64,000 nt of DNA from Lewinellaceae bacterium (GTDB lineage Bacteria > Bacteroidota > Bacteroidia > Chitinophagales > Saprospiraceae), in assembly GCA_016712415.1 (NCBI GenBank), contig JADJRC010000020.1, positions 35,790 to 99,789 of the forward strand. Reading direction: 5' to 3'. Of this stretch, positions 44,452 through 54,301 are shown one piece after another (positions within the stretch are counted from its first letter, which is position 1; each line of letters begins with the position of its first letter). The position numbers and the translations under genes were made by a program. Under the pieces are notes generated by a model, which was not told the DNA's origin, ran no database searches, and saw only the letters and a program-made list of their open reading frames with translations.

Positions 44452-47400
44452 CTATTTCTCCACCAAAACCCGCCCGGATATCGGTTTTTTCCCGCTTCCG
44501 GAAAGCCTGATGAAATAAATGCCGGGAGGAAAAGCGGACAGGTCGGCGTCCCAAATACGCTCCTCTGCCGGTATGCTGCTTTGAATGAGCAAAAGACTGT
44601 CGGCACTGAACACGGAAAGCCTGTCAAAACCGCTCTCGCTCCACCGGATGCTGAATGTTCCGCTATTCGGGTTGGGAAAAACCAGCAAGGGGTTGGGCAT
44701 TACAGCGGATGTTTTTGGGCTGACCGGTTTCTGCCCGCAATCGCCGGTTTCCTGTCCGCAAAAATGCAGTTTCCCAATTTTCACGCGGGGCACACGGCTT
44801 TTTCCGTAGGCAAATACTTTGTTGAAATGCAATCGTTTAACCGGCTCTGTCGGCAGGTTGTTCGTAATGCTCACCCATTGGTTGCAGCCGGCCGGCCGGA
44901 ACGTCGTCAGGTAGATTTTTTCGTCGGGGGCGTCGCAGGTGGTGTAATAAATCTCCACGGGATCCATACCGGAATGGTGGTAAAAGCGGATGGCATCGAG
45001 CAAAAAGGCCTTATCAAAAGTAAGCGCCACCCCCGGCTGGTTGCAGACCGACCACAACTGGTTTTCCGGGTAAAGAAACCCCGCGCCACAGCCCGTTGCA
45101 GCGCTATAGGTATTGCAGCCAATAACTGCCTGCGGATTACCGGATAGGCATCCAGCCCCGCCCGGACAAAAGTTATTCAGGGCTGATCCTGCATTTTCAA
45201 CCACCAGTTTGCAAAAATCACTTTGCGTGCCGCCGCAATCGTCGTCTGCTTCCACCATCAGGCAGGGATTGGCCACACAGGGCGTGCTGTTGTTGGTGGA
45301 AAAGCAGACCACATAAGGCTCTTTTGAGGCAACGCCTTGCGGGTTGATGTAGACCATAAATGCCAGGTACGCGGTATTCGGCTTCAGCCCTTCCATGAGC
45401 AGGCGTTTGTGCGCTGCCGTGAGGTCGGTTGTATAAGTCTGGACATATCCGCTGCCCAGGAGGTCGGTAAAGCGGTAGTCCTGACAATCAGCAAAATCCG
45501 GGAAATAACTTCTTTGGGCATACAGCACCTTCCAGTGCCCGGCCGGGTCGGCGTTCGTCGCCCATTCCAGCAGGGCGCCATTGCAGGAGGCGGTCACCGT
45601 CGGCGCAACGGAAATGGGAGCGTTGATCTGCGGATCGTCCGTTTTTTGGCCGAGCCATACATAAAACGGCGTTTCCGAAACCGGGATACTTGTATTGTCG
45701 AATACCAACTTTCCGGCTGTGACATCGAAGCCTTTACGTACGCCTTTTTCGCCGTTATCCTGCATGCTGATGATGGTGAAAGTTTCCAGACTACTGAAAT
45801 CGGGCTCATCAATGGCAGCCAGGATATCGCTTGCCGAAAGCGTCAGTTTCCGGTCGTTCACGCCTGCTGATGTGGGCGACCAGATGGCCAGGTATCGCTG
45901 TCCGCTGTCGCTGCGGTAGTAGTAGATGCGCGGTGGTGTGCCGCCATTGTCGAAAGTAAAACTGCCCGTCGCATTCAGGTCGCCGGAAAACCGGGTTTCG
46001 CCCAGCGTGTTTTTCAGTGTTTGCACAAAGTACCAGGAACGTTTGGGTTTGAGTTCTTTGGTCAGCAGACCGCAATGGGTGTACAGGTAACCTCCGGGAC
46101 TGTATTGGTTGCCTTCGCCATAGGCCGCGCCGTCTCTCAGGTCGAATGCGACGGCTTTTTCGAGCGCGATCTTTTTGCCGTTGTATTCGTATTCTGCCGC
46201 CGACAGTTCCAGGTACGCGCGCACCAGCCACTGGGCCTGGGTAGTGAAATAAGACTGGTTTCCCTGTGCGGTTTTGGCTTTCACGGCGGAGTTGTTGTTG
46301 GTGTCGTAGCCGAATTCGGAAAGCCAGAACGCCATTTCAGACAGTTCATTCCTGATTTCCGGATTGGATATTTCGGAAAAAAGCCGCTCGAAGAATCGCG
46401 CGCATCGCTGTTTTAGTTGGCCCTCCTCGGGGCTGAGACCGGTGTTGTTCAGCCCGTAATAGTCATAGGTATTCCACAGCGCGTTGTTGTCGATGTACGC
46501 ACCACCGATATTGGCGTTGTTGCTCAGGTAATGGTGGATGTTCAGGATGTCGAAGGGTATCTTTTTTACGGCATTCGGGTTGGTTGCCCGCAAACTGTAC
46601 GCTTTGTCCAGCATTTCCTTCAACCAGCGCCCCCTGAAATCCGAAATGCCCGCCATGGCTACCTTGATGTCCGGGTCGATATTTTTGATACCCAGGTACG
46701 CAGATCCGGATGGCGAAAGACCGAACGCCGGGCTTTTCCCTGCGCCGTCGTAAGCTGCATGCAGCAGAGCGGCGTATTGCTGAGGCATCATTTGCCACAG
46801 GGCATTGGGCTTGTTGCGCAGCGCCGTGTCGTACCACCATTTGTCGGGCTCATTACCCAACTCCATGTATCGAACACTGCCGAGTCCCGAAATACTTGCC
46901 CCCAGCACATCCTTGTCTACCACGGTATTGTTGATCAGTTCACAAAATGGACTGCCGGGTATTGCACAAATATCCGCCTTGCCATATCGGGCCGTAAAAA
47001 TGGAAACCCATCTGGCGTAATCAAAATATGCCTCCGGCGACTCCTGATCGAGCGCTTCGATATTGCCGCAAAGCGGTTTTTGCTCCTGTATGGTGGCATT
47101 GTACCATTGCAGTCCCCGCATCTCGGGCGCCAGCCATTTCATGCATGGCGATACCCTGTTGGATAAACGCCCGTAGTAGTCATCGAGATCGATGAGTCTG
47201 GCCTCGCTGTTGCTGGGATTGAAACTGAGCAAATTTTGCGGGCAGTTGGCGATGCCGTCCTGGTCGAAACCGGTGTCGTCGGACCACTCGTGATACTCCC
47301 GAACAAATCCGAATTTGGCGGCGTAATCCGGCCCGTCCGATGAACGGGTATTGATGCCGATAAAATCTTTCATCAGTGGCCGGGTATTGGCGGCATTCTG

Positions 47401-47469
47401 CGCGTACAGGGCGTTGTCGCCGGTACATAACAGACAAAGGAAAACCTGGAGGGTGATTAAACGATTCAT
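44452..47469 (-). CDS. T9SS-sorted glycoside hydrolase-like protein (clan GH-A type)
   Basis: 1005 residues from ATG 47469 with signal peptide (MNRLITLQVFLCLLCTGDNA). N-terminal TIM-barrel features: DFIGINTRSSDG, VRYMELGNEPDKWWYD with Glu207 as likely acid/base, DIKVAMAGISDFRGRWLK, and MAFWLSEFGYDTN with Glu385 as likely nucleophile. This fits clan GH-A enzymes such as GH39-like xylosidases, but the family is not certain. The remainder holds FN3-like and jelly-roll regions (SVAPTVTASCNGALLEWATN) and a C-terminal T9SS sorting domain (LVFPNPNSGTFSIRWSESGF, FPPGIYFIRLSGSG). A secreted polysaccharide-degrading enzyme is expected; substrate unknown. Confidence 0.75.
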   Translation of the reverse strand: MNRLITLQVFLCLLCTGDNALYAQNAANTRPLMKDFIGINTRSSDGPDYAAKFGFVREYHEWSDDTGFDQDGIANCPQNLLSFNPSNSEARLIDLDDYYGRLSNRVSPCMKWLAPEMRGLQWYNATIQEQKPLCGNIEALDQESPEAYFDYARWVSIFTARYGKADICAIPGSPFCELINNTVVDKDVLGASISGLGSVRYMELGNEPDKWWYDTALRNKPNALWQMMPQQYAALLHAAYDGAGKSPAFGLSPSGSAYLGIKNIDPDIKVAMAGISDFRGRWLKEMLDKAYSLRATNPNAVKKIPFDILNIHHYLSNNANIGGAYIDNNALWNTYDYYGLNNTGLSPEEGQLKQRCARFFERLFSEISNPEIRNELSEMAFWLSEFGYDTNNNSAVKAKTAQGNQSYFTTQAQWLVRAYLELSAAEYEYNGKKIALEKAVAFDLRDGAAYGEGNQYSPGGYLYTHCGLLTKELKPKRSWYFVQTLKNTLGETRFSGDLNATGSFTFDNGGTPPRIYYYRSDSGQRYLAIWSPTSAGVNDRKLTLSASDILAAIDEPDFSSLETFTIISMQDNGEKGVRKGFDVTAGKLVFDNTSIPVSETPFYVWLGQKTDDPQINAPISVAPTVTASCNGALLEWATNADPAGHWKVLYAQRSYFPDFADCQDYRFTDLLGSGYVQTYTTDLTAAHKRLLMEGLKPNTAYLAFMVYINPQGVASKEPYVVCFSTNNSTPCVANPCLMVEADDDCGGTQSDFCKLVVENAGSALNNFCPGGAGCLSGNPQAVIGCNTYSAATGCGAGFLYPENQLWSVCNQPGVALTFDKAFLLDAIRFYHHSGMDPVEIYYTTCDAPDEKIYLTTFRPAGCNQWVSITNNLPTEPVKRLHFNKVFAYGKSRVPRVKIGKLHFCGQETGDCGQKPVSPKTSAVMPNPLLVFPNPNSGTFSIRWSESGFDRLSVFSADSLLLIQSSIPAEERIWDADLSAFPPGIYFIRLSGSGKKPISGRVLVEK

Positions 47470-47710
47470 GCACGGGGGGATTGAATAATAGCGGAGGGGA
47501 TTAAACGGCATGAAGCGTCGGCAGTCCGGGAATTCTAATGCGAGATACTTCTAATACGTGATATGTCGATCGAAAATGGATAAATTTTGAAAAAACAACT
47601 GGCTGACGACATGACCCGGTCATTGAGGAAGGCCTTGTTTTGCCCAATTCCAGGAGATAAAACTTCCGATCGAAGTCAGGTGCAGTCATTTCTTTCGACC
47701 GGCATATTGA

Positions 47711-47718
47711 TATATTTG
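47711..47718 (+). promoter_or_regulatory. Candidate -7 element for the M20 peptidase gene
   Basis: TATATTTG matches TAnnTTTG, 32 bases before ATG 47751. No clear -33 TTG. The rest of the gap 47470-47710 holds nothing I can support. Confidence 0.38.
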
Positions 47719-47750
47719 CATCTGCATCCCGCTCATGTTAAACTGTTGGT

Positions 47751-49199
47751 ATGAAAAACATTCTGCTCTCCTTCTGCCTGTTCGCCCCAGTGCTGCTGTT
47801 CGCTCAAAAAAGCGCCGACATGGGGGCAAATAAACAAACTGCTGTCTCCATCATCGATGCCCATGCTGCCGACCTGACCCGTCTGAGCGACCAGGTCTGG
47901 GGGTTTGCCGAACTGGCCATGCAGGAATATCAGTCCGCCAAGGTATTGGCCGACTACGCTGAGCAACAAGGTTTTAAGGTAGATCGCGGGGTTGCCGGGA
48001 TACCCACTGCCTTTGTGGCCAGTTACGGCGCCGGCCGGCCCATCATCGGTGTGATGGGCGAATTCGACGCCTTGCCCGGTCTTTCACAAAAGGCGCAGCC
48101 CGTGCGCGCGCCGCAACAGGAAGGCGCACCGGGACATGGTTGCGGGCACAACATGTTCGGTCCCGGCAGCCTCGGCGCCGCCATTGCCATCAAGGAATTG
48201 ATCGAAGCGGGCAAGTTGAAAGGTACCGTCCGCTTTTACGGCACGCCGGCAGAGGAAGACCTGGCAGGCAAGGTGTACATGACACGGGCAGGGCTGTTCG
48301 ACGACCTGGATGTATGCCTCGACTGGCACCCTTCCGACGAAACGGAAGCCAGCGTACAGAGTACACAGGCAGTTGTCGATTACGATATTGAATTCAGGGG
48401 GCATTCTGCCCATGCCGCCTACGATCCCTGGGATGGCCGCAGCGCCCTCGATGCGATGGAACTCTGCGCCCAGGGCGTGAATTACCTGCGGGAGCATATC
48501 AAACCGTCGGTACGCATTCATTATGTGTTCAAAAACAGCGGCGATATCCCCAATGTGATCCCTGAGTATGCCAGGATGTGGATATGGGTGCGCGACAGCA
48601 AGCGGACCGGTGTCGAAGAGGTGTGGAAACGCATCGAAAAAATTGCCCAGGGTGCGGCGCTCATGACGGAAACGGAAGTCAGCGTAAAACTCAATAACGG
48701 CCTCTACGAACAATTGGTGAACCGCACCGGCGCTGCCGCGCTGCAAAAAAACCTTGAACTGCTCGGCCCGATCCGGTATACCCCGGAAGAAACCGGTTTT
48801 GGGAAAAGCATCCAGGCGGCCCTGGGCTTTCCACAGACCGGCATGAATGCCAACTGCAACCCGCTTAAAGAAACCAAACCCGACCCCGACGGCGGTTCCT
48901 CCGATGTCGGTGATGTCAGTTGGAATGTGCCGGAGATCAGCCTCACCGTCACGACTGCTCCTGCCCGCACGCCCTGGCATTCCTGGGCGGTGGTGGCATG
49001 CGGCGGCATGTCCATCGGCCACAAAGGGATGCTCCATGCTGCCAAGGCGCTGGCTTTGACCATGGTTGATCTGTACGAAAACGAATCCCTGCGCAAGGAA
49101 ATACGCGCCGAGTTTGAGCAGCGAAAGGGCGACCAGGTGTACAAAGCCATGATCCCCGACGGACCGCCGCCGGTGCCTGCGGTGAAGGCGGGGAATTGA
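47751..49199 (+). CDS. Exported M20-family amidohydrolase
   Basis: 482 residues with signal peptide (MKNILLSFCLFAPVLLFAQ). M20/AbgB-like zinc hydrolase: IGVMGEFDALPGLSQKAQPV, the metal-binding HGCGHN (GAPGHGCGHNMFGPG), FYGTPAEEDLAGKVYMTRAG with the catalytic Glu pair, DWHPSDETEASVQ, and the dimerisation domain IEFRGHSAHAAYDPWDGRS. Relatives cleave p-aminobenzoyl-glutamate or N-acyl amino acids. The signal peptide places it in the periplasm. The C-terminal GDVSWNVPEISLTVTTAPA is also typical. Divergent from the glycosidase gene; convergent with the DUF4249 genes. Confidence 0.92.
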   Translation: MKNILLSFCLFAPVLLFAQKSADMGANKQTAVSIIDAHAADLTRLSDQVWGFAELAMQEYQSAKVLADYAEQQGFKVDRGVAGIPTAFVASYGAGRPIIGVMGEFDALPGLSQKAQPVRAPQQEGAPGHGCGHNMFGPGSLGAAIAIKELIEAGKLKGTVRFYGTPAEEDLAGKVYMTRAGLFDDLDVCLDWHPSDETEASVQSTQAVVDYDIEFRGHSAHAAYDPWDGRSALDAMELCAQGVNYLREHIKPSVRIHYVFKNSGDIPNVIPEYARMWIWVRDSKRTGVEEVWKRIEKIAQGAALMTETEVSVKLNNGLYEQLVNRTGAAALQKNLELLGPIRYTPEETGFGKSIQAALGFPQTGMNANCNPLKETKPDPDGGSSDVGDVSWNVPEISLTVTTAPARTPWHSWAVVACGGMSIGHKGMLHAAKALALTMVDLYENESLRKEIRAEFEQRKGDQVYKAMIPDGPPPVPAVKAGN

Positions 49200-49211
49200 G
49201 GACAATCCCGG

Positions 49212-50309
49212 TCACTGCCACCAATCCGGTATTTCCAAACTACTCGACGGCAGCAGCAAACAGTTGTCGCATTCCGGGTGATTCACTGGCGGCCAATGTG
49301 TGTATTCATATTGGCAGTAGGGAACCGTATTAAGTATGAATTCGTCACCCAACAGGCCGTTTAAGGTGTAGACACGCCCGGTGTCGACGGCTGAAATTTC
49401 AAAATAGCCCAATGCCGGGTTGCCCGGATCGCTCAGATTGTCCACATTGCCGAAATCCCTTGCCGGCGGCGTATCGAAAATAGTACCGGTAGGCGAGATT
49501 AACTGGTCGATTTTCTTCCAGTATTCGTATGCGTCCCGGCCAATAGTCCGCAGATAAACTACAAAGCAAATACGGTGCTCGAATGCAAAATCAATTTTTC
49601 GTTTTCCTACACGGTTATACAGGCTCGTACCGGGTTGAAAGTCGCTCAGGTCCGCCATTTCAATTAATTGGTCGCTGATCCGGTTGGTCACAAAACATTG
49701 ATAGGAGGGAGGAGGGATGGGATAGTATTTCTTAAATATCTCGTTGAAAATGAATACAACTTCAGCATCCCAGCGCAGGTAACGGCCCGATGCCTGGTCC
49801 GGCACCGTGGTGTAGGCATACGCAAATGCGCGCTGTTCTTTCGAGATGGCGCCATTGGATTCATTGGTGATAAATAACTCACCTTGTACCCCGACACTGT
49901 CTATTTTAACCTGAACCGGCATTGTTTCCGGTCGCGAGCGGTAGTGCTCGCCACCGGGCAACTGAATATCAAGGGTATAAATTCTGCCGGCAATACCTTG
50001 TACGCCAGATAACTGATAAAATGGTGGTTTCCCGTCCGCCGGGGTGACCTCCTGGAAAGTGTAAGTATTGCCCTGATCGTCGGAAAGGACGACCTCGGCG
50101 CCTGTAACGACCTCAAAAGCCTGTTGGTTGGAGTCTCCCGGCCGCGTCAACCTGACCACGTGCGGCCCCGCCCCGTCGGAAAAACCGCCGCTGACGACCA
50201 GCACATTCCGGTCTTCATTGGAGCTTAAAAAATCTGTTTCCCGCACGCAATTGGCCAAAGCCAGTATGGTTACCACGGTATACAAAACAGGGATCAGTTT
50301 GATGTTCAT
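49212..50309 (-). CDS. DUF4249 lipoprotein, copy 2
   Basis: 365 residues from ATG 50309 (MNIKLIPVLYTVVTILALAN, lipobox LANC). The N-terminal half is a beta-sandwich-like domain (LVVSGGFSDGAGPHVVRLTR, VVTGAEVVLSDDQGNTYTF, GIAGRIYTLDIQLPGGEHYR). The second half is typical of DUF4249 (YWKKIDQLISPTGTIFDTPP, NPALGYFEISAVDT). It ends CDNCLLLPSSSLEIPDWW. Paralogue of the upstream gene, about 40 percent identical by eye. Likely outer-membrane lipoprotein partner of the TonB receptor encoded upstream in the operon; function unknown. Confidence 0.88.
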   Translation of the reverse strand: MNIKLIPVLYTVVTILALANCVRETDFLSSNEDRNVLVVSGGFSDGAGPHVVRLTRPGDSNQQAFEVVTGAEVVLSDDQGNTYTFQEVTPADGKPPFYQLSGVQGIAGRIYTLDIQLPGGEHYRSRPETMPVQVKIDSVGVQGELFITNESNGAISKEQRAFAYAYTTVPDQASGRYLRWDAEVVFIFNEIFKKYYPIPPPSYQCFVTNRISDQLIEMADLSDFQPGTSLYNRVGKRKIDFAFEHRICFVVYLRTIGRDAYEYWKKIDQLISPTGTIFDTPPARDFGNVDNLSDPGNPALGYFEISAVDTGRVYTLNGLLGDEFILNTVPYCQYEYTHWPPVNHPECDNCLLLPSSSLEIPDWWQ

Positions 50310-50320
50310 GCTGTGAAATT

Positions 50321-51412
50321 TTACCACCATTCAGGCTTTTGAAGGGTGCTGTTGGGTAGGAGCAGGCACTCGCAACATTCAGGGCGCCTTGGGTTGTTGT
50401 TTGGATTGCAGGGCTGCGGGCCGCTGCAATGTTTGGGTATAAAGGCCACGACATCGGACGGCAGGTCGCCGCGATTGGCAAAAACACGCGCGGTGTCGGA
50501 TGCGCCCACTTCGAAAAAACCAAAGGCCGGACGTCCGGGATCATTGACGTTCTCCAGGTTGCCGGGTATAAATGACGGCGGCAGGTCGAAGATAGTTCCG
50601 GTGGGTTCGACGACCTGCTTTACCCGCTTCCAGTATAGGAATGCATCTTTCCCAATGGTGCGCTGGTATACGCTGAAACAGTTGCGCAAGTCGAATGCAA
50701 AATCGATGGCCCGGCGCCCGGCATATACTACCAACTGTGTTCCGGGCTGAAAATCCGCCGGGTTGTCAATGCCCACTACCTGGTTGCTGGTATAATTGGA
50801 GATAAAACACTGTTTAGGCGGATCAAACGGGTTTCCGGTGTCAATTTCGTCAAAAATAAAGGTGCTTTCACACTCCCAGCGGAAATATCGCCCGGCTGCC
50901 TGGTCGGGTACGGTAACATGGGCATACACCTGGGCAAAAGGTATTTTCACGATATTGCCCTGTGCATTGATGTCTTCGACAAATGCAAAGCGCATTTCCG
51001 CAGCATCCACGGGCAGCGGCTCCGGCATCTTTTGCGGTCGCGAGCGGTATGTTTTTCCGTCAGGCAATTGAATTTCAAGCGTATAGGTACGTCCCGGCAC
51101 ACCCGTTGCTCCGATTAGCAGGTATACTCCCTTTTGGTTGACAGGGTCGCTTTCCGAATAAAAATACTGGTGACCGTCGTCGTCGGAAAGGGTAACTATC
51201 GCGCCGGTGACCGGCTCGAAATCGCGCTTGTCATAATTGGTCGGATGCATCAGCCGCAGACTGAAAGGACCGGCGCCGTTGTAAAATCCTCCGCTGATGA
51301 CCAGGTCAGCCTTGTCAATTACATCGTTCTTAAAATCAATCTCGCGTACGCATGTGGCAAACAGCAATGCAACAATGAGCCCATATAGTAATTGTAAAAC
51401 ATTGATTTTCAT
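50321..51412 (-). CDS. DUF4249 lipoprotein, copy 1
   Basis: 363 residues (MKINVLQLLYGLIVALLFAT, lipobox FATC). Same domain plan as the downstream paralogue: LVISGGFYNGAGPFSLRLMH, PVTGAIVTLSDDDGHQYFYS, GVPGRTYTLEIQLPDGKTYR, YWKRVKQVVEPTGTIFDLPP, ending CCECLLLPNSTLQKPEWW. Gap of 11 bases to the next gene and 27 to the receptor gene. The pair arose by tandem duplication. The Cys-x-x-Cys near the end (ECCECLLLP) is conserved in both. Confidence 0.9.
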   Translation of the reverse strand: MKINVLQLLYGLIVALLFATCVREIDFKNDVIDKADLVISGGFYNGAGPFSLRLMHPTNYDKRDFEPVTGAIVTLSDDDGHQYFYSESDPVNQKGVYLLIGATGVPGRTYTLEIQLPDGKTYRSRPQKMPEPLPVDAAEMRFAFVEDINAQGNIVKIPFAQVYAHVTVPDQAAGRYFRWECESTFIFDEIDTGNPFDPPKQCFISNYTSNQVVGIDNPADFQPGTQLVVYAGRRAIDFAFDLRNCFSVYQRTIGKDAFLYWKRVKQVVEPTGTIFDLPPSFIPGNLENVNDPGRPAFGFFEVGASDTARVFANRGDLPSDVVAFIPKHCSGPQPCNPNNNPRRPECCECLLLPNSTLQKPEWW

Positions 51413-51439
51413 AGCATTAAATTAATTTTCGACGGGTCT

Positions 51440-54195
51440 TCACCAATAAAAAACCAGGTTTGCAGCCGGTATAATCGAACCGATCACAGACAGTTGGTAT
51501 GCCTTGGGCAGCCCTTTCCGGTCCCGTTGAAAGTACACGGAAAACGGGTTTTGCCGCGCATATACGTTGTAGACCGACAGGTTGAGGGTCCATTTTAACC
51601 CTGTGAGTTTTGATTTGGTTTTATCGATTGTCAGGCCGATATCCAGGCGATGGTAGTCTGCTATCCGCAGGTTGTTTCGATCGGAAAAGTTGGGCACGAC
51701 CACATTACCCACCTGGTAACCGTTTACGGGTGCGGTTACCGGCCTTCCGGTGCGATAGGTGAAGTTGAAGGTCCAGTACAAAGCCGGGTTAATGGCGTAT
51801 TTGGTGAACAGGGTCACCTGGTGCGGCTGGTCGAAGTTGGCCGGGAACCACTCCCCGCGGTTTACCGACAGGGCAGGGTAGGGGGATTCGGCCTGCTGCC
51901 GCACCCGCGACCAGGTATAGGAGAGCCATCCGGTCCATCGACCCTTGTTCTTTTTGTACAACCATTCGGAGCCGTAACTGCGCTGTTTTCCTGCAATGAG
52001 TTCGGTCTCCAGGTGATCGTTGAGGAGCAGTTCGGCAAAATCCTTATACGCCGGCACGTCGCCGGTGTTGCGGTAGAACAGTTCGAGGGAAGCCTCCCAG
52101 CGCTTGTCGCCGTCGGTATAGAACCAGCCTGCCCCATAGCTGTCGCTCACTTGTGGGGGGAGATATTGGTTGGCGGTCTGCCAGGTATCTGTCGGGGTAG
52201 CGGCTGTGGTATTGGAAATCAGGTGCTGGTACTGCCGCAGCCTGTTGTAACTCAGTTTCAGGGCATTCCGTTCGTTAATACGGACATTGAGGGAGATGCG
52301 CGGCTCGGGGCCGCTGTAAGTTTGGGATGCCTGGTTTTTGCCGTAAAAAAGGGTATCCGACACGGTTTCTTCCGAATACGGCACGCCGGGCTCATATACG
52401 AGCACCTCATTTGGTCCCAGTGCCCTGAACCTGGAAAAGCGCAGGCCGGCATACAGGGTGATGCGGTCCGACACCTTGAACTCATCGCCGGCAAAAACAG
52501 CCCATTCCTCGCCGTTTTCCTGTCGGGCGCTCCTGGGCAGAATACCGGAATCCGGGCCGTAAGGGCGGAGTTCCTGTGGCAGGGCGTTGTTTCGGTTCCA
52601 TTGAATGCCTGCCTGTATCTCATGGCGCGGAATATTGAGCAGGGAGGCTTGCAACCCTGCGGTATGGAATTCCAGTCCGTTATCGAGTTCAAAGGCATCG
52701 GCGCCCTGTGGCAGAAAATACGTGTTCTGCAGTTTACCGCTCGCTCCCGTAATGCTGGTCAGCAGGGCATTGCCCCAGGTCTGGCGCCACGAAAAGTTGG
52801 CGCCGGATGTTTTCCATTGGTAGCCAAACTGTTGTGCATAGCGGAAATAGTCCGCACTTCGATGTATGCCGACGCTCAGGGTGCCATATTTGCCGGTACG
52901 CGCTGATATTTTTCCGTTGATATCGTTGAACCACGCACTGCTTTGTTTTACATCGGGCAGCTTGGCCAGTTTCAGCATCCAGTCGGAGTACGACTGGCGG
53001 GCGCCGACGAGTACGGAAAGTTTGTTTTTCCACAAAGGCCCTTCCATCGAGGCTTTTGCTGCTGCAAACCCTGCCCCCGCCGATCCGTGCCACTCGGTGA
53101 AGCTGCCGTCGCGCAGGCGGACATCCAGCACCGATGCCACACGACCGCCGAATTGGGCCGGAATATGTCCTTTATACAGGGTTGTGGACCGGACGAGGTC
53201 GGGATTGAACACCGAAAAGAAGCCGAGCACGTGTGAAGTATTGAAAAACGGCAGTTCATCCTGGATCACCAGGTTCTGGTCGATGTTGCCGCCGCGCACA
53301 TTGAAGCCGGAGGCGCCTTCTCCCACGGTACTCACGCCGGGGAGTATGAGCAGGCTTTTTACCACGTCGGATTCGCCCATGAACGATGGCAGGTCCTTGA
53401 TCGTCTGGGTAGACAGCAGTTCCACGCCGGTTGCTACTGCCGTTTGTTTGTTGGCCGCTTTGTTGCCTTGTATCTCTACTGCGGCAAGTTCCAGGGCCCG
53501 GGACTGCATGGGAATTTCAATTGTTCCGGCCTGGTATGCTTTCAGTTGCACTTTTGCCTCGCGGTACCCGATAAAATTGATGGTGAGCAGGTGCTCTCCC
53601 GGCGGCAGATCAAGTTTGAAGCGGCCCTGGCGGTCGGTGGTTGCGCCGCCGCTTCCGACAGAGTCGAGGTAGACCAGGGCGCTTTGGAGCGGCTCTTTGC
53701 TTTGTTCGTCGTTGACCAGGCCTTCAATCAGAATTTTTTTGCGGTCGAGGCAGGCGGTGCGCCCGTTTGCAGCACGAGTTCCAGAGGCGTCAGGAAATCG
53801 GGCAGTTCAATCTCGTCTTCATCCCATTTTCGGAGCAGGTTGCGCACATAATCCGCGTTCATGTCTGTTTTCCGGCAGATTATAATCCCATTGTCGCGTG
53901 CGGCAATACAGGTGAGGTTGTGCGGCGGGAGAAGTGTCTGAAGCAGGTTGTACAGGTTTCTGCCCTTGCAGTCGTACCCGACCTTGTAATAGGGCAGGAT
54001 ATCGGGGTCGTAGTAAAAGCGGATGGGGTATTTTTTTTCAAGATCGATAAACATCTCGATCATGGTGGCATCACGGTAGTCACCCGTAATCTCCAGGCTG
54101 AATATTTTTTGACAGAAAGCGCGTTCCGGAATAATAAAAAGGAAAAAAAAGCAGCCAACCGATACGAAACGGCGGAGTTGAGTAGAGACAGCCAT
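51440..54195 (-). pseudogene. TonB-dependent receptor with STN domain, one-base break in an A7 run
   Basis: The first frame (54195 to 53728) has a signal segment (SVGCFFFLFIIPERAFC), an STN-like N-terminal domain (IRFYYDPDILPYYKVGYDCK), then stops at ASTAKKF. The second frame picks up KKILIEGLVNDEQSKEPLQS, a carboxypeptidase-regulatory-like domain (GRFKLDLPPGEHLLTINFIG), then plug (FMGESDVVKSLLILPGVSTV, GASGFNVRGGNIDQN) and barrel to the end, LVFYW. The join is the A7 run 53734-53740, which would need eight As; the zero-frame codons there are GCA AAA AAA, a classical slippery heptamer. Total 918 residues. Nutrient uptake through the outer membrane is expected; ligand unknown. Confidence 0.88.
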
Positions 54196-54253
54196 GCGGG
54201 TAGTACTTGAGTTTTGTTCGTGCCGTGAATATACGCCAGCCCATACCGAAATG

Positions 54254-54261
54254 CAAAGTTA
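54254..54261 (-). promoter_or_regulatory. Candidate -7 element for the TonB receptor operon
   Basis: On the minus strand TAACTTTG fits TAnnTTTG; a TTG lies 15 nt further upstream. The receptor ATG is 59 bases downstream. It lies in the divergent gap with the Pif1-like gene. Confidence 0.4.
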
Positions 54262-54301
54262 AACCCAGGGCCCGTTCAATATTTCTCATCTTTGCCCTGT
54301 T

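Noticed and set aside
51650..52906. 418-codon plus-strand frame opposite the TonB receptor
   Set aside because: No domain; composition of an antisense shadow.
23774..53740. Strong claim of programmed frameshifting at the two A7 sites
   Set aside because: Other breaks in the window occur at ordinary runs without slippery phase, so error is the simpler explanation; kept only as a testable possibility.
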